Shown: positions 1-11,528 of the stretch, in pieces
How the letters are laid out: the number at the start of each line of letters is the position of its first letter
Numbering within the stretch: the stretch's first letter is position 1
Notes under the pieces: generated by a model
Seen by the model: the letters and a program-made list of their open reading frames with translations, nothing else
Told to the model about the DNA's origin: nothing
Database searches by the model: none
Program-made: the position numbers and the translations under genes
Assembly (NCBI RefSeq): GCF_004027225.2
Contig: NC_044282.2
Coordinates: 47,336,576 to 47,400,575 of the forward strand
Reading direction: 5' to 3'
DNA length: 64,000 nucleotides
From: Strigops habroptila
Taxonomy: Eukaryota > Chordata > Aves > Psittaciformes > Psittacidae

Positions 1-3000
1 CCACATCTAGCTTTACAATAGAAACACCCACACTCACTTGAGAGCAGTGGTACTTGCTTGTCTGAAGTCTTCAGATTTCTTATGCATGCTGTGACATTTC
101 CCTTCCAGTTAATGGCATTAATCCTACGCTGGGATTGCCTTGGCTTGTTGCTGGGACACTCTTCTGCCCAGCCTTTTGCTACAGTTGAACAAATGAATAC
201 TTTGTGGTATGCAAAACTTGCCATTTGGGTATTAGTTTTGCTATGTGCTTTTTTCTTAAATTCCAGCACCACTTTTCTCTCTCTTCCTCTCTTTTGTGGG
301 TTACTTTCTGTGTAGCACAAGCCCATCTGCATTTAGTCGGATGAGCAGGAACTGTGGGCATGCAACAGTACATGATCCCTTCTATTACATAATTAAATTG
401 CCATAATGTATATGACTTAGAAATATGTCTGAACAAGTTGGTATGAATCATACATTTTTCAGCCTGAAACTGCCCCATTTAGCTTTTGTTAATCATTTCA
501 CTGTTCCTACATTTTGAAAGAAAGCTTCCCTTTGCTTCAACTCCAAAGGCAAAAAGATGGGAAGGGTGGAGATGTTTCCATCTCAGTTATTCTAGTAAAA
601 TATGAACATAAGGTAAATTATACCACGTGCAGTTGAGATCAGAATCTGGTGCAATGTCTCTGTGCCCCATGATAAGAAGTTTCTGCAGTCCCAACCTACT
701 GAACCATCAACAAGCAAGTAGGTGGCTAATTGTTGTAGTTTGACATCTCAAATGTTTTTTTGGAACAGACATGCAGGGTGAGTAGACGCTTTTTAAAAAA
801 TTGATCCTTAAATCTGTTGTTTTCTTCTCCTACCAGTTGCCACTTGAACAAAAGAAAATAAATAAAAAAAATCCTGTTCTGAACAAATCCCTCCTTGTCT
901 TCAGCAGGATCTTGCTCTGAGCAAAACCCATCTTGTCCGTATCAGGAGTTCTGTCTGATCAGAGAACGAGGATCCTGCCAAAAACATGGCAGAGATTTGG
1001 CTAGAATGAAATGCAAGAAGTCAGTGGTAAAGGGAAAAAAGGCCAACATCTGCTTATTTAGTCTGTGTAAAAATTTGTCTTCACTGGAGTTAATTTATCT
1101 TTCCCCATGCGGCTCAGGGCAGAGCTTGGTGCTCGAGTGCCTGAGGTTTTCCAGTCTGGTTCAAGTTCACAGTAAGTAGATGGGGTAGCTGAATTGCTGT
1201 GTCTGGGGAGCAGGAGCACGCATGAGCAACAAGTGACACATACCACTCAATTAAAGAAATCCACTTGGTTAAGACAGCCCCTGCCACAGCATTTGGGAAA
1301 AAAGGGGGGCTCATGGGTTTGTGTGCTGCTCTGCCCTGCCGCCAGCACCAGCCTCAGGGAGGGTCTGATGTCTGGAGGCTGTCACCAGTCAGTAGATCAC
1401 TTGGTGGGATTGCGTACCCTGTGGGTCACAGTGGGGTGTCACTGGTTGTCCCCACAAAAGTCAGTATCAAAAGGCAACGTGTGTTTCAGGCTGGACACTG
1501 GCTTTTCTGTAGATTTTGCTGATTCACACTCCTTGCTTTGTTTCTGCACTCTTTCTGCTGTGTCAACAGCAGCACAGCAGTTATATTTAAGGGACATCTT
1601 ATCACCATACAGAATGTTATACTGAGTGAGTAATCGAACCTCTGCAACGTGTTTTAGAGCCAGGCTTGCAACATCTCTGGAGTAGCAAAGGGACTGACTG
1701 CCATACAAAGGAAACACAGAGTGTAGTCCTGCCCTGCAGAGTGACAAGGTAGTGAATGCACATATTTTGATGAGAATTTAATGTTCTGTGTCTTGCAAGA
1801 CGTACTCATGGCACTGCCTGCATGGGTTCAGCCTCTTTTTCCACATTGCAGCATGGAGACTGCATGGAATGAATAGCGAATGCCATGTTATTCCTCCTGG
1901 TTTCACAAAGCAGAAAGAAGTAGCAGTTAGGAAGGGGAGGGGAGTCTTTGTCATGCAGATTGAAGTGCTTGCATTCATACAGGCAGAGACTTTCTTGGCA
2001 CAGTCTGTGATCTTTCTGCAGCTTTTCTTCTTCAACTAGAAGATTTACCAATTATTTCTATTCCCTTCTTAGTATAGGTGTCTAGCATGAGCTTACATTT
2101 CATTCAGAGACTACATTAACTGCACAATGGTTCTATTTATAAATTATTTACTTGAGAGCACTATTAGCAAAATATAGGTGGTGTGAAAAAGAGAGATCAC
2201 CCTTTGCTCTCAGTGGTTATGACAATATTTTCCTCTTGCACAGCATACAGTTGCAATCCCAGGGTTGTGGGGCACCTTGTAAATGTACAAATGTAATGTC
2301 CTAACTTTTAGATTGTTTTTACTGGATAATAAAAATAGAAAGTATTATTATCTTGCATAGTGACCTCAAGCCGTACACGTGCATGTAAAACGCTAATGGC
2401 AAGAAAGCAGGCTTGCACCCACCCTGAGACAGTTAATGAAAAGAAATCCTTGCTGGAAGCTGGTGATGGGAATGGCCTTCTCCAGCTACACAGAAGTAAA
2501 TGTGACCTGCATCTTGTGACCTCCCAGGGATTTACCATTTTAACATAGCTGTTTGGACATACCTGCTGCAAGATACCCTGACATTTATTGACTTTAGCTA
2601 AAGCTGAGAGCGCTCATCACGTCTGAAGCTATCAAGCTCTGAGGAGCAAAATTTCAGATGCAGTGAAGAATCCTAAAGGATTCACACCTCGAGGATGCTA
2701 AGTACTACAGAAAACCTGGCAGAATATGACCCTGTAGGTCAGTGGCACAAGCAGGAGGATGATCCTGGAGGTCAGTCCTATTTCCCTGTACCACACTCAG
2801 CCTGTGCACCAACTCTGTTGCTCCGTCTCCTACTGCAATAGTGATTGCTTAGGCATTTGCTCCATACAATGGTGTCCCTTGAGAACTGTAACACATGCAA
2901 AAACAGGGGGATTGTCTGAGTTATTTCTTCTGTACAGCTTTACAAGTTATTTCAAAAACAAGTCTTTGGTGTAATTCCAATGTATACAAAATCATATAAA

Positions 3001-5409
3001 CTACTATAATAAAATAATAAAACTGACCCTAGCATTCAGCACCTTTGTTTTGATTCTCACTGCAGGCTTTTCACTTTGATAGGTCAGATACTAGCTTTCT
3101 GGATGTTGCCTAAACTACTTTTTCTTAGGATATTCATCAATTTCCATCTCATACTAATGACATTGAGTTACCCCTCAGTTTAGAGCAAGATGTACTGAGC
3201 AAAGAAGTCATGCTTTACTTTTGCAGAGGTGAAGAAGCACTCTATACTATTTCTTTTTTATAGTGTAAAACTATGTAACTCTTTTTAGAGGATGATGCTT
3301 CTGCATTCATCTGCATCTTTACAGCTCCTGAGCAGTTCAGGGAGGGAATAAATGAGACGAAACTACAGGAAGTAAGAGTCATGATTTTCCCTACTGTGTA
3401 TTTTTTCAGAGCATTAAATTGTCTACTGAAAAGGATTTGAACAAGACGTGCAGGAAAGTGCAGTTGAAAAATTATGGCACCAGTTTAAGTGCTCTATCCT
3501 GAAGTCAGGTGCTTACCCTCAAAGCAGAAGCACGTGGCTTCCGTAGTCTGTAACAGGAGAGCAACCAACCAACCAGCCAAGGAGCCCAACACTAGAAAGC
3601 CAGTCTGGATCATTGTCAGCTGAAGTCAAAATAATACTCATGCAGAAGGCATTTGTAGTCAACATTTTACTCCAGTCAAAAGTTTCTTTAATTATTCCAA
3701 AGCATGTCTTTCTATTTTTATCACTACTGATCAACCAAAACAAATCAGTTTGCATGTTTAATTAAACATCTTCCCATTGAATTGAATTTGTTTTTAGCGA
3801 GACTCTAATCTTTAGCTCCCAGGACAGCTAAAACACCTGCCTTGTAGCAGATAATAGTTCCTTTTGCTTAAGATGCACAGATGTCCTGGAATGCAACAGG
3901 ATAAGGATTTGGGGGGACTTACCTTGTAGGTTTAAGTAACAGTTCTTTTACTGGCTCTTTGTGTCTTTTTTAAAAATAACATAAAGAAAAGTAAGTCAAG
4001 AGAACATTATTTCGTATTAGAGGTGGGGAATCTAATCCAAACTGTGAAATGCAGAGCTTTTCCTTCTGCGTTGGGTGAGCTTTAGACCAAATGCCAGCCT
4101 ATTTGCTGCAAAATGCAGCATTTTGTGAAGGCAGCTCTGACCCCACAGCTTGATTTGGTGCTGGATCTGCCTGACAGATCGATACCCCAAACTGTTCACT
4201 CAATAACCTCTCTGTTGATAGGGATTATGATCCTGTCGCTATTTGCATTTCCAGGCTGTAGCTGGGAAGTGCTGGGTTGAGTTAAGAGACCTCTGACAAC
4301 AGTGGAGGAAATGGTACCCACAGTGTGATGGTGAGGAGGGCTGGGGCACCACTGGAGCCTCACCGACGCTCCAGGGATGCCACCCTAAGGATGTGGTGTC
4401 CTTCACAGGCATCACACAGCAGGTCTGTGAACGAAATAAATGGACAGATATGCAGTTTCAGGTGGTTTCAAGGCATATTCTTTCAGGCAAATTTTTAAAT
4501 AACCAAATTTGCTTACTTGCAACTGAGTTGCTAACAGCCATAAACAGTCTTAAAAAACAATATGAATTTTGTGCTGCTGAAAGGCAGCCCTAATGACTGA
4601 AGTTATTGCTCCTGCTTCAGGGAATGATCAGCAAAAACCTCCCCTGCACATTGCTGGCAGCCTGCCTCATCTCTGGCCAGCAGGATCGCTGCCTTTGAAG
4701 TATGAGACTGAGTTACTTGGAAAGAGTATGGGACTCCTCAGAGTCTCATCTCACCCCAGGTTTATTGCACAGGCAGTGGTCTGGAAAGATTGTTAACACC
4801 GACTGAATGAGCTGTGATTGGTGTGGCTCGTCTGCAGGCTCTGAGGCTTCTTTGCACCATGCTGGGATTTTCAGGTCCTTGCTATGCAGTGTGTTACCCT
4901 TTCTAAAGTGAAGCTTGTTACCTAGAAAAGGAAATTTATTAAATTTGAGGATCATGGATTAGATTGAAGAAAGGCTTCCAATCCCCAGATTGTGAAGGTC
5001 ACTCCTATAGCCCATTCAGTCGATGACGGGTTGTTTGCTACACACTGTATACTTAAAAGCAAGCGATAGATCTGCAGCTTTCACCCTATTCTGAAGAACA
5101 GGCTCTAAAAAAGGCTTTACAACTAGTTGTGAACTAGCACAGTAATGCCAGGCCCACAGGAATGGGAACAGCTGATCCTGGCTCTACTCAGACACTGGGG
5201 CTTGTGTTGAAATGTGTCCAAGAGCAAAGATGGATCACCTATAGGCTGCAAATCTGGGAGTTTCTTGTGAGTAAATGATGGAGTAAATCCCTAGAGAGAC
5301 TCTTACAAGTGGTCTGACCTTCAGACAGGACTCATAAAGCTTTACTAAATTCTCTGTTCAGCTTTTCTAAAGGGCTATGGTTTCCTATACAGTGGTGTAA
5401 AGCTTCCCC
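1..5409. other. Unique non-coding stretch, no gene recognised
   Basis: All six frames carry frequent stops, and the short open frames (under about 105 codons) show no domain I recognise. The DNA is AT-leaning and CpG-poor, typical of avian intergenic or intronic sequence. Small items seen are an AACC-type run near 3562-3578 and short A or T homopolymers. I see no CR1 tail, LTR or RNA gene here. Short exons of a spliced gene could be missed by eye. Confidence 0.65.
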
Positions 5410-5665
5410 TGTCGGTTCCTGTGCTCCAGCTGGGGCTGCGGGCTGGTCCCCTCATGACTCCCTTTTCTAGCACTTCAGTTATTTTATCTGCTCAATGAGC
5501 AAGTAATGTCTGCCTCTCCCTCCTTATCAGAGACCACGAAATGCACGTGAGTATGGAGAGCTGGACTCGGAGCGCCAGACAGCCAGTCTGTAAGCAGGGA
5601 GCCCTCCTATACCTACCCCGGAGGAGACAGCCAGGGAAGGCAGGACGCGTGCGAGTTCGCATGAT
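5410..5665. promoter_or_regulatory. Compact CpG-dense patch
   Basis: By hand count there are about nine CpG dinucleotides between roughly 5535 and 5663, in a neighbourhood where CpG is rare. The patch includes an E-box-type CACGTG inside GCACGTGAG near 5543 and a GGACGCGTGCG cluster near 5642. CpG-rich patches in vertebrate DNA often mark promoters or unmethylated regulatory elements. No gene start is recognisable next to it, so a promoter role is inference only. A GC-rich decayed repeat is the main alternative. Confidence 0.3.
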
Positions 5666-7091
5666 GATGCTCAAGGGGCTGAATTCCCTCAGCATTTGTG
5701 TTTCAGGGTGACTGGCAGTGGTATCTAAGGAAATGCAAACTGTGATTATATCTTCTGCCTGACACTGCAGAATAATGTCCATGTACAAAATGAAAAGCAA
5801 AGACAACCTTTCCTGAGAGTCTCTAGTTGTAATTATTTTTGGAACAGCAGAAAGGGATGAAAAATCATGTTGTTTTTTTCTTTAATGGATGTCCTCCACT
5901 GAAGGACATTATCACAACAGTGATTTGTCAGTGGAGGTGAATTGAAGCTGAACAACCAGATGCTCAGGTGGTGTAAAATGGCTTTAGCTTCGTGGAAATC
6001 AATGGAACTTCATTGCTTTACCATTTATGATCTGATTCATAAGCCCCGACACCTTGTCTCGTGTTTCTAACTGCTACAATCACTTCTTCTCTTAACGCTT
6101 TCAGGGTGTTATAAAAGAACTTCCACTAAGTTAAACAGACAGAAAATTAAATCCTTGTGAACTAACAGATTTAATACTCTGACTTATCTTAATTCAGTCC
6201 TTGGGCAGTTGACTTTGAGGAAATATTATGACATGAAACTGGGAGAGAGGATTTTAAACAAAACCCCAACTGGATCACATAACCAGACCCTTCTTACTTA
6301 AAAAAAACCCCAAAACAGCAAAACCCCACCACTTTTGGTTTTAAAAGTAATTACGTGATACAAACTCTTCTCATTCACCGATATCTCAGAGCCAGCCCTG
6401 AGATAAAGGCTTACCTAATGCATTGGATTTTTTCCCAGACCACGTCTGTCACATCCCATCAGTGCCTGAGGTGCTTCCAGTCCCCTTCCCCGCCTGGTTC
6501 AGCTGTAGTTGGTGGCTGAGGGGAGTGGAGGTGGAAGGTCTCAAAGCCTGGCAGTGTGTGTCTTGCTTGGTGCTGGCCCCTTGCCCAACGGCCACGACAT
6601 CTCCCTTGGTCTCATCATGACAGAGTTTGGTGTTCTTGTAGGTTATTCCCCTCTGTCTTTTGTTTGCTTGATATCACCTGTTTCTTACTCAGTATCTCAG
6701 CTGAGGTTAGATTGGCTGTGACAGTCCTCAGTGCTGCCTTTCTCATAGGCAGGAGACCCCATCACACAGAGCAGTCCAGTCTCATTCTCCATGTTTTTGC
6801 CCCAAGCACAATAATGGTGTCAGCTTGGTTGTCTCTGACCTTACCCCCAGACGATCCTTGCCTTCAGCAAAACTTGGTTGGGGCATGGTGCTGTGCCGGA
6901 CCACTGCTTTAAAATGCATATGACAGCACTCAGAAAAAATGTAACAGGAAGAGATGAATAGATTTCATACCCTGACTTTTCCTAAGAATCTAGTAAGCAA
7001 AGCTGGACTCGAGGGTCTCAGCATACCTTGTACAGTTTGGAGTGGACTTTTTAACACAAATAATATTTGCACAACTGCAGACAGACAGTTT
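5666..7091. other. Non-coding stretch, no gene recognised
   Basis: AT-leaning DNA without a recognisable exon. Around 6304-6327 there are two AAAACCCC units separated by AAAACAGC, a C/A-rich run of unknown meaning. The open frames at 6423-6912 overlap in several frames and look like chance. Confidence 0.6.
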
Positions 7092-7140
7092 TGGGCCTGA
7101 TGACCCCCCGAGACCCCTTCCAACCTCAACTGTTCTGTGA
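7092..7140 (+). mobile_element. CR1 LINE 3'-end scrap (degenerate)
   Basis: The sequence reads like the last roughly 50 bases of avian CR1: a GATGACC-type block, then CCCTTCCAACCTCAACT, then a TTCTGTGA tail unit. That order is the diagnostic 3' end of CR1 in the sense direction. Everything upstream is too diverged or truncated to follow. Boundaries are approximate. Confidence 0.6.
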
Positions 7141-9092
7141 ACCTGCACGGAGTCTGGTGCTATACAGTTGCAGAAATGCAGTCACAGCCTCCCTGTAGCA
7201 GAGGCCTTGATCCTCCATTGGGGTAAATGAAGTGGCTGTGCTGAGGAGGGGACACAGTCTCTGCAGCAGGTAGGCTCCCCATCTGTGATGGCGCTGCATG
7301 GGAAGCTGGCACCTACCCTGCCTTGCACAGAGATTTTGGTTTCCCCTTCCCCTCACCCTAGGCTGAGATGTGCAGGACTGTTTTTCCCCTCCCTGCATAT
7401 GGATGATGTCATTGCAATCACCATGACATCATCTTCCAGGGGATCCACTGACGTGGACAGGCACAAGGAGCAAGGCTTGCTTGTACCATACCTGCCCAAA
7501 CAGGTTTGCTGTCGGCAAGTCTTGGGAGCGCTGATGCAGAGTGAAAATGTCAGCAGCTCTCATAACAATTTGATATAGCAGTTTCTAAACTTCACCATCC
7601 TGAAAGCAAAGATCAGAAAGGAAATGAATCCACCAGCAGATGAGACAGTAAGGCTAGAGCAAGCTGAATTTGGACACTGTCAGACTTATTTCTGGGTATT
7701 TTTTTAATTGAAGACTAAGTAAATAAATAAATAAGAAAGATTTCATGTAATTGCTGGACAATATTCGAAACACTCTTGGCTCTGGGCCCTGGGAAACCAT
7801 CTGTCTTATACCTAGCAGGAGTTCACACCTAAGTAATCTTTTTCTTTTTTTTTTGTGTTCTGTCTGCATGTAGTATGAGTTATTCCTTACCCTGGATTTC
7901 CTCTATCTCTGCCTCTTGTGGGGCTGAGCCAGTCGCATATGTTAGATTTCAGGAGGCAGCAGGCTGCCTGCCCAGGTAGCAGATTTAATGAAAATTCTCT
8001 CCTTTCCCATCCAAGAAACCAGTTATCATCCCGTGTGTGCGCAGGAAAGGCTGCAGTGTTCTCCCAGGCCAAGAGCTGTCTCATCAGTGACAGAACCCTG
8101 GCCAAAGGCTGCAGGGACAGCGGTTCATCCTCTCCTGCCTGGATCCTGAGGATTTGCTGACATCTTTATGAATGTCCCCTTCATTTCTACCTTCTACCTC
8201 AATACGCTACCCTTGTTGTCACACAGAAGGAGGCAAGCTATTACAGCTGAACTGTAAACTGCACCTATGTATATATTTGTGTACAACTAGAAACACCACA
8301 ACCCTCACTTTTTTTCTTCCACAGGAATTTAAGAGGTGAGGCTCAAAAGTCATTGCATTGAGTTGATCAATTTTAGCCTGCTGGGTTTGCAGATTATTCT
8401 TCTTCCTTTGGTTTTTAAGATAGAAAAACAGGAGTTGCTCTAATAAGGGAGATGTGTGTGGCACCAGGATAGGCCTTACCACAATGAAGTGTTACCTGCT
8501 GCAAGAGGAGGAATTACCTCCCTCCCTGTGGGTGCTCTGGGGCAAGGAGAAAGCTGGAACAACTGTGTGGGCTGAAAGTCACAAGTCAGTAATGATAAAA
8601 AAGGAGGGTGTGAGGGTTTTGTTTATTTTTAATGTCATTAGTTGTGAAGATGAATGGTTAGCAATAATTGAAGCCTGTGCATGCTCTGTTTGCAGGCACA
8701 TGGCAGTAGGAGACTGCTCAGGACATGAATGGTGGCATTCCCTGTGGCAGCCTGACGCAGAGTGGCTCCAAAGTGAGCATTGTCCAGCTCAGTCCCGCTA
8801 TAACATTTCTGATTCTTTTAGCTCAGTTAGAAACATTACGTACTGAAAACACAGTCCCATATAATCCAGTCCAGCCATAGTGAAGCTCAGCCAAATGGCT
8901 CATAAAACTGCAGTTCAGAGGCCAGAAAGACTCATCACAAATAAATTAAGGGTATGAGAAGGGTGAGGTAGAAGAGGAGAAGGAAACTAAGTAATGAAAT
9001 TTTGAACGCTGCGAGAATGTTTTCTACTTTCTACCAAGCCTTCAAGTGGGGCAAAGATGCTGTGGTACCAGCAGGAGAAACCTCTGGAGAGC
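7141..9092. other. Non-coding stretch, no gene recognised
   Basis: No exon, RNA gene or mobile element recognised. A short (TAAA)n run lies near 7717-7735 and a T-rich tract near 7843-7855. The open frame at 8454-8846 (130 codons) has no recognisable domain and is treated as chance. Confidence 0.6.
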
Positions 9093-9542
9093 GACGAGCC
9101 CAAGCCCTGCTCAGGCAGGATCACTCAGAGCAGGTCACATAGGACTGCGTCCGGTTGGATTCTGAGTATCTCCAAGGATGGAGGTTCCACAAGCCCTCTG
9201 GGCAATCTGTTCCAGTGTTCAACCACCCTTGCAGTAAAAAAAAAGTCTTTGCTTTATATTGAAACAGAATTTTCTGGTTTTCCGTTTGTGGCCATTGTCT
9301 CCAGTTCTGTCACTGGGCACAACTGAGAAGAGCCTGGCTCCATCCTCTTTACTCTCTCTCCATCAGGTATTTAAACACATTGGTAAGACTGGTAAGATTC
9401 CACTGAGGAATCTTCTCCAGGCTGAACAGTCCCACATCTCTCAACCTCTCCTCGTGTGACAGATGCTCCAGCCCCTTGGTGGTCCTCACTGGGCTTACTT
9501 CAGTATGTCCACATCTTTGTTGCACTGGGGAGACTCTCAGCT
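9093..9542 (-). mobile_element. CR1 LINE fragment, minus strand
   Basis: On the plus strand the sequence follows the reverse complement of a CR1 3' region: CCCTGCTCAGGCAGGATCA, then the block giving 'ATCTCCAAGGATGGAG', 'CTGTTCCAGTGTTCAACCACCC', a CTGTCACTGGGCACAACTGAGAAGAG block, and 'CTTCTCCAGGCTGAACAG' with 'CTCTCAACCTCTCCTC'. These blocks occur in CR1 order. The terminal tail repeat is missing or decayed beyond recognition. Many small indels break the reading frame, so this is an old copy. CR1 is a non-LTR retrotransposon that usually inserts 5'-truncated, consistent with only the 3' part being here. Confidence 0.88.
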
Positions 9543-10963
9543 TCCAAGTTCTGTTAACAGCAGCCTGCTTTTTGCCTCACAAATCCTCTACATGCTGCCA
9601 AATAATAGAATACCCATTGCTCACCACAGTAATTTTTGAAGGAAATTATTTCACAGGCAAGGCCATTTTAGGCTTACATTTAACTTCTGCATGCGAGTGG
9701 AAAGGTGTCTGGGTAATAGCAGCACTGGGATATGCAGGTTCGCATAGATACTTCACGTTGACTGCACATCTGTACACAAATAACCAAAGAACTAATAATG
9801 TGTGCAGGGGAATGAAGGCCATTTGGAAACCTGTATTATTTTGGAGCATAGAGCAGAGAATGTTTTTTCTCTGGCCAAGTGCTTCATCAGACAAGCCCAT
9901 GTTAGTTATCCTCAAATAGGCTTTGATCTTTTACAAATGTACTGGATATTAAAATTATTTGGCCAGTGGTTGAGTAAATACATTTCCTCCTAGAATTTGC
10001 TCATGTTCCTCAAGATAATCCTTTGTTCATGCTGCAGAAAAAGTCACCCAGCTCATACAATGTAATTTTTGCTTTCTGAGCATCTGACTGCCAATTCATT
10101 CATGCATTTCAGTTTGGCCAAGCAGCAATTTCCTGCAAGCCATATGATCAATGTCTATCTCCAGTAGTATTTATGATGCTTTTCTTACAGATGCGTTAGC
10201 AAAAAGTGAGTTCGTAAAAACACTAATCAAAAGTGAACAAAGTGTTTTGTGTGTCATCTAAGCAATAAATGTGGAAATGGGATCTGATCTAAGCATTATA
10301 TACTGGTCAAAGCTGTACGAGCTCTCTTTTATTGCAGAACAAAGCATGAATAACAGTGTGGCTCAGCCCTACCAGGACAGTCCCAGAGCTCTCATGCAGT
10401 GGAGCCATGGCATGGCTGTGCTGTCTGTTGAACAACACTGCAGCTCTTCCATCAGGCTCACCAACCTGATCAAAGTCAGTCTTTTTGGTGGCTCCTTATA
10501 ACAACACAGATAGAGTGATTTTAATATTTATTCCAACCTTTTTTTTCCTGTACAGAAGGTAGACAATGTCTGTACCTAGTAAGACTATTTGGATTTCAAG
10601 ACTAGCCTCAAGGCATTTGTGAACTTACACGTATAAAGGAGAAAGCTTATTCCTGAAAAATATCACTGTTACAATACAGAAGAGAAGCACTAAAATGTAG
10701 TCATCTTCAAAAGAAAAAAGATAGTGTTTCTCTGTGATCAGGGTAAGGGAGGAGGAAAGCACTCAGCCCCATTTCATTATATTACCTGCAATAAGCAATC
10801 CAGTATCTTTGAGGGCAAAGGTGTCCTGTCAAGTCTCTTCTGTGGAAATCTGTAAATCTTTCCATTTTCACCTTTGTGATAGAAAGAAGAATTCAACTGA
10901 CTTCAGTTTTCCTCTTCTTTAAAATTAAGATATGGTTGTACTATGCCAGTTAAAGAGTTAAGG
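9543..10963. other. Non-coding stretch between two CR1 copies
   Basis: AT-leaning unique DNA, no recognisable gene. The 147-codon open frame at 9476-9919 starts inside the CR1 copy and runs into flanking DNA. It has no domain I recognise and is regarded as chance. Confidence 0.6.
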
Positions 10964-11528
10964 AATCATAGAATAGAATCATAGAATACTTTGGCTTGGA
11001 ATGTAGCTTCAAAGGTCATCTAGCCCAACGCCCTGCAGGGACGTCTTCAACTAGATCAGGCTGCCCAGAATCACACACAACCTGATCTTGAATGTCTCCA
11101 GGGATGGAGCATCCCCCACCTCTGGTCAACCTGGGCGAGTGTTTTAACACCCTCATTGTAAAAAAACTCACGTCCAGCCTGAATCTCCCCTTTTTTAGTT
11201 TAAACCCATTACCCTTCATCCTGTCGCAACAAATACTGCTGAAAAGTCTGTCCCCATCTTTCTTATAGACCTCTTTTAGGTACTGAAAGGCCTCAATAAG
11301 GTCTCCCTGGAGTCTTCTCCAGGCTGAACAAGCCCAACTCTCTCAGCCTTCCCTCACAGGAGAGGTGCTCCAGCCCTCTGATCATTTTTGTGGCCTCCTC
11401 TGGACCCTCTCCTTCAGGTCCATGTCTTTCCTGTACCGAGGACTCCAGAGCTGGACGCAGTACTGCTGGTGAGGTGTCACCAGAGCAGAGTAGAGGGGCA
11501 GAATCACCTCCCCTGATCTGCTGGACTT
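10964..11528 (-). mobile_element. CR1 LINE 3' end with tail, minus strand
   Basis: The plus strand opens with AATCATAGAATAGAATCATA, the reverse complement of the CR1 terminal tail. It is followed by the CR1 3' UTR blocks ('GGTCATCTAGCCCAACGCCC', 'ATCAGGCTGCCCAGA', 'GTCTCCAGGGATGGAGC') and then ORF2 C-terminal coding sequence. Minus-strand translation gives ORF2 C-terminal phrases such as [42 protein letters not shown] and GNGFKLKKGRFRLDV. They lie in more than one frame, so frameshifts are present. Homology fades after about 11528, the 5' truncation point. The tail is intact and divergence moderate, so it is probably younger than the 9.1 kb copy. Confidence 0.95.

Noticed and set aside
7717..7735. 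(TAAA)n as a retroposon poly-A tail
   Set aside because: No recognisable element upstream and no target-site duplication. A simple repeat is the plainer reading.
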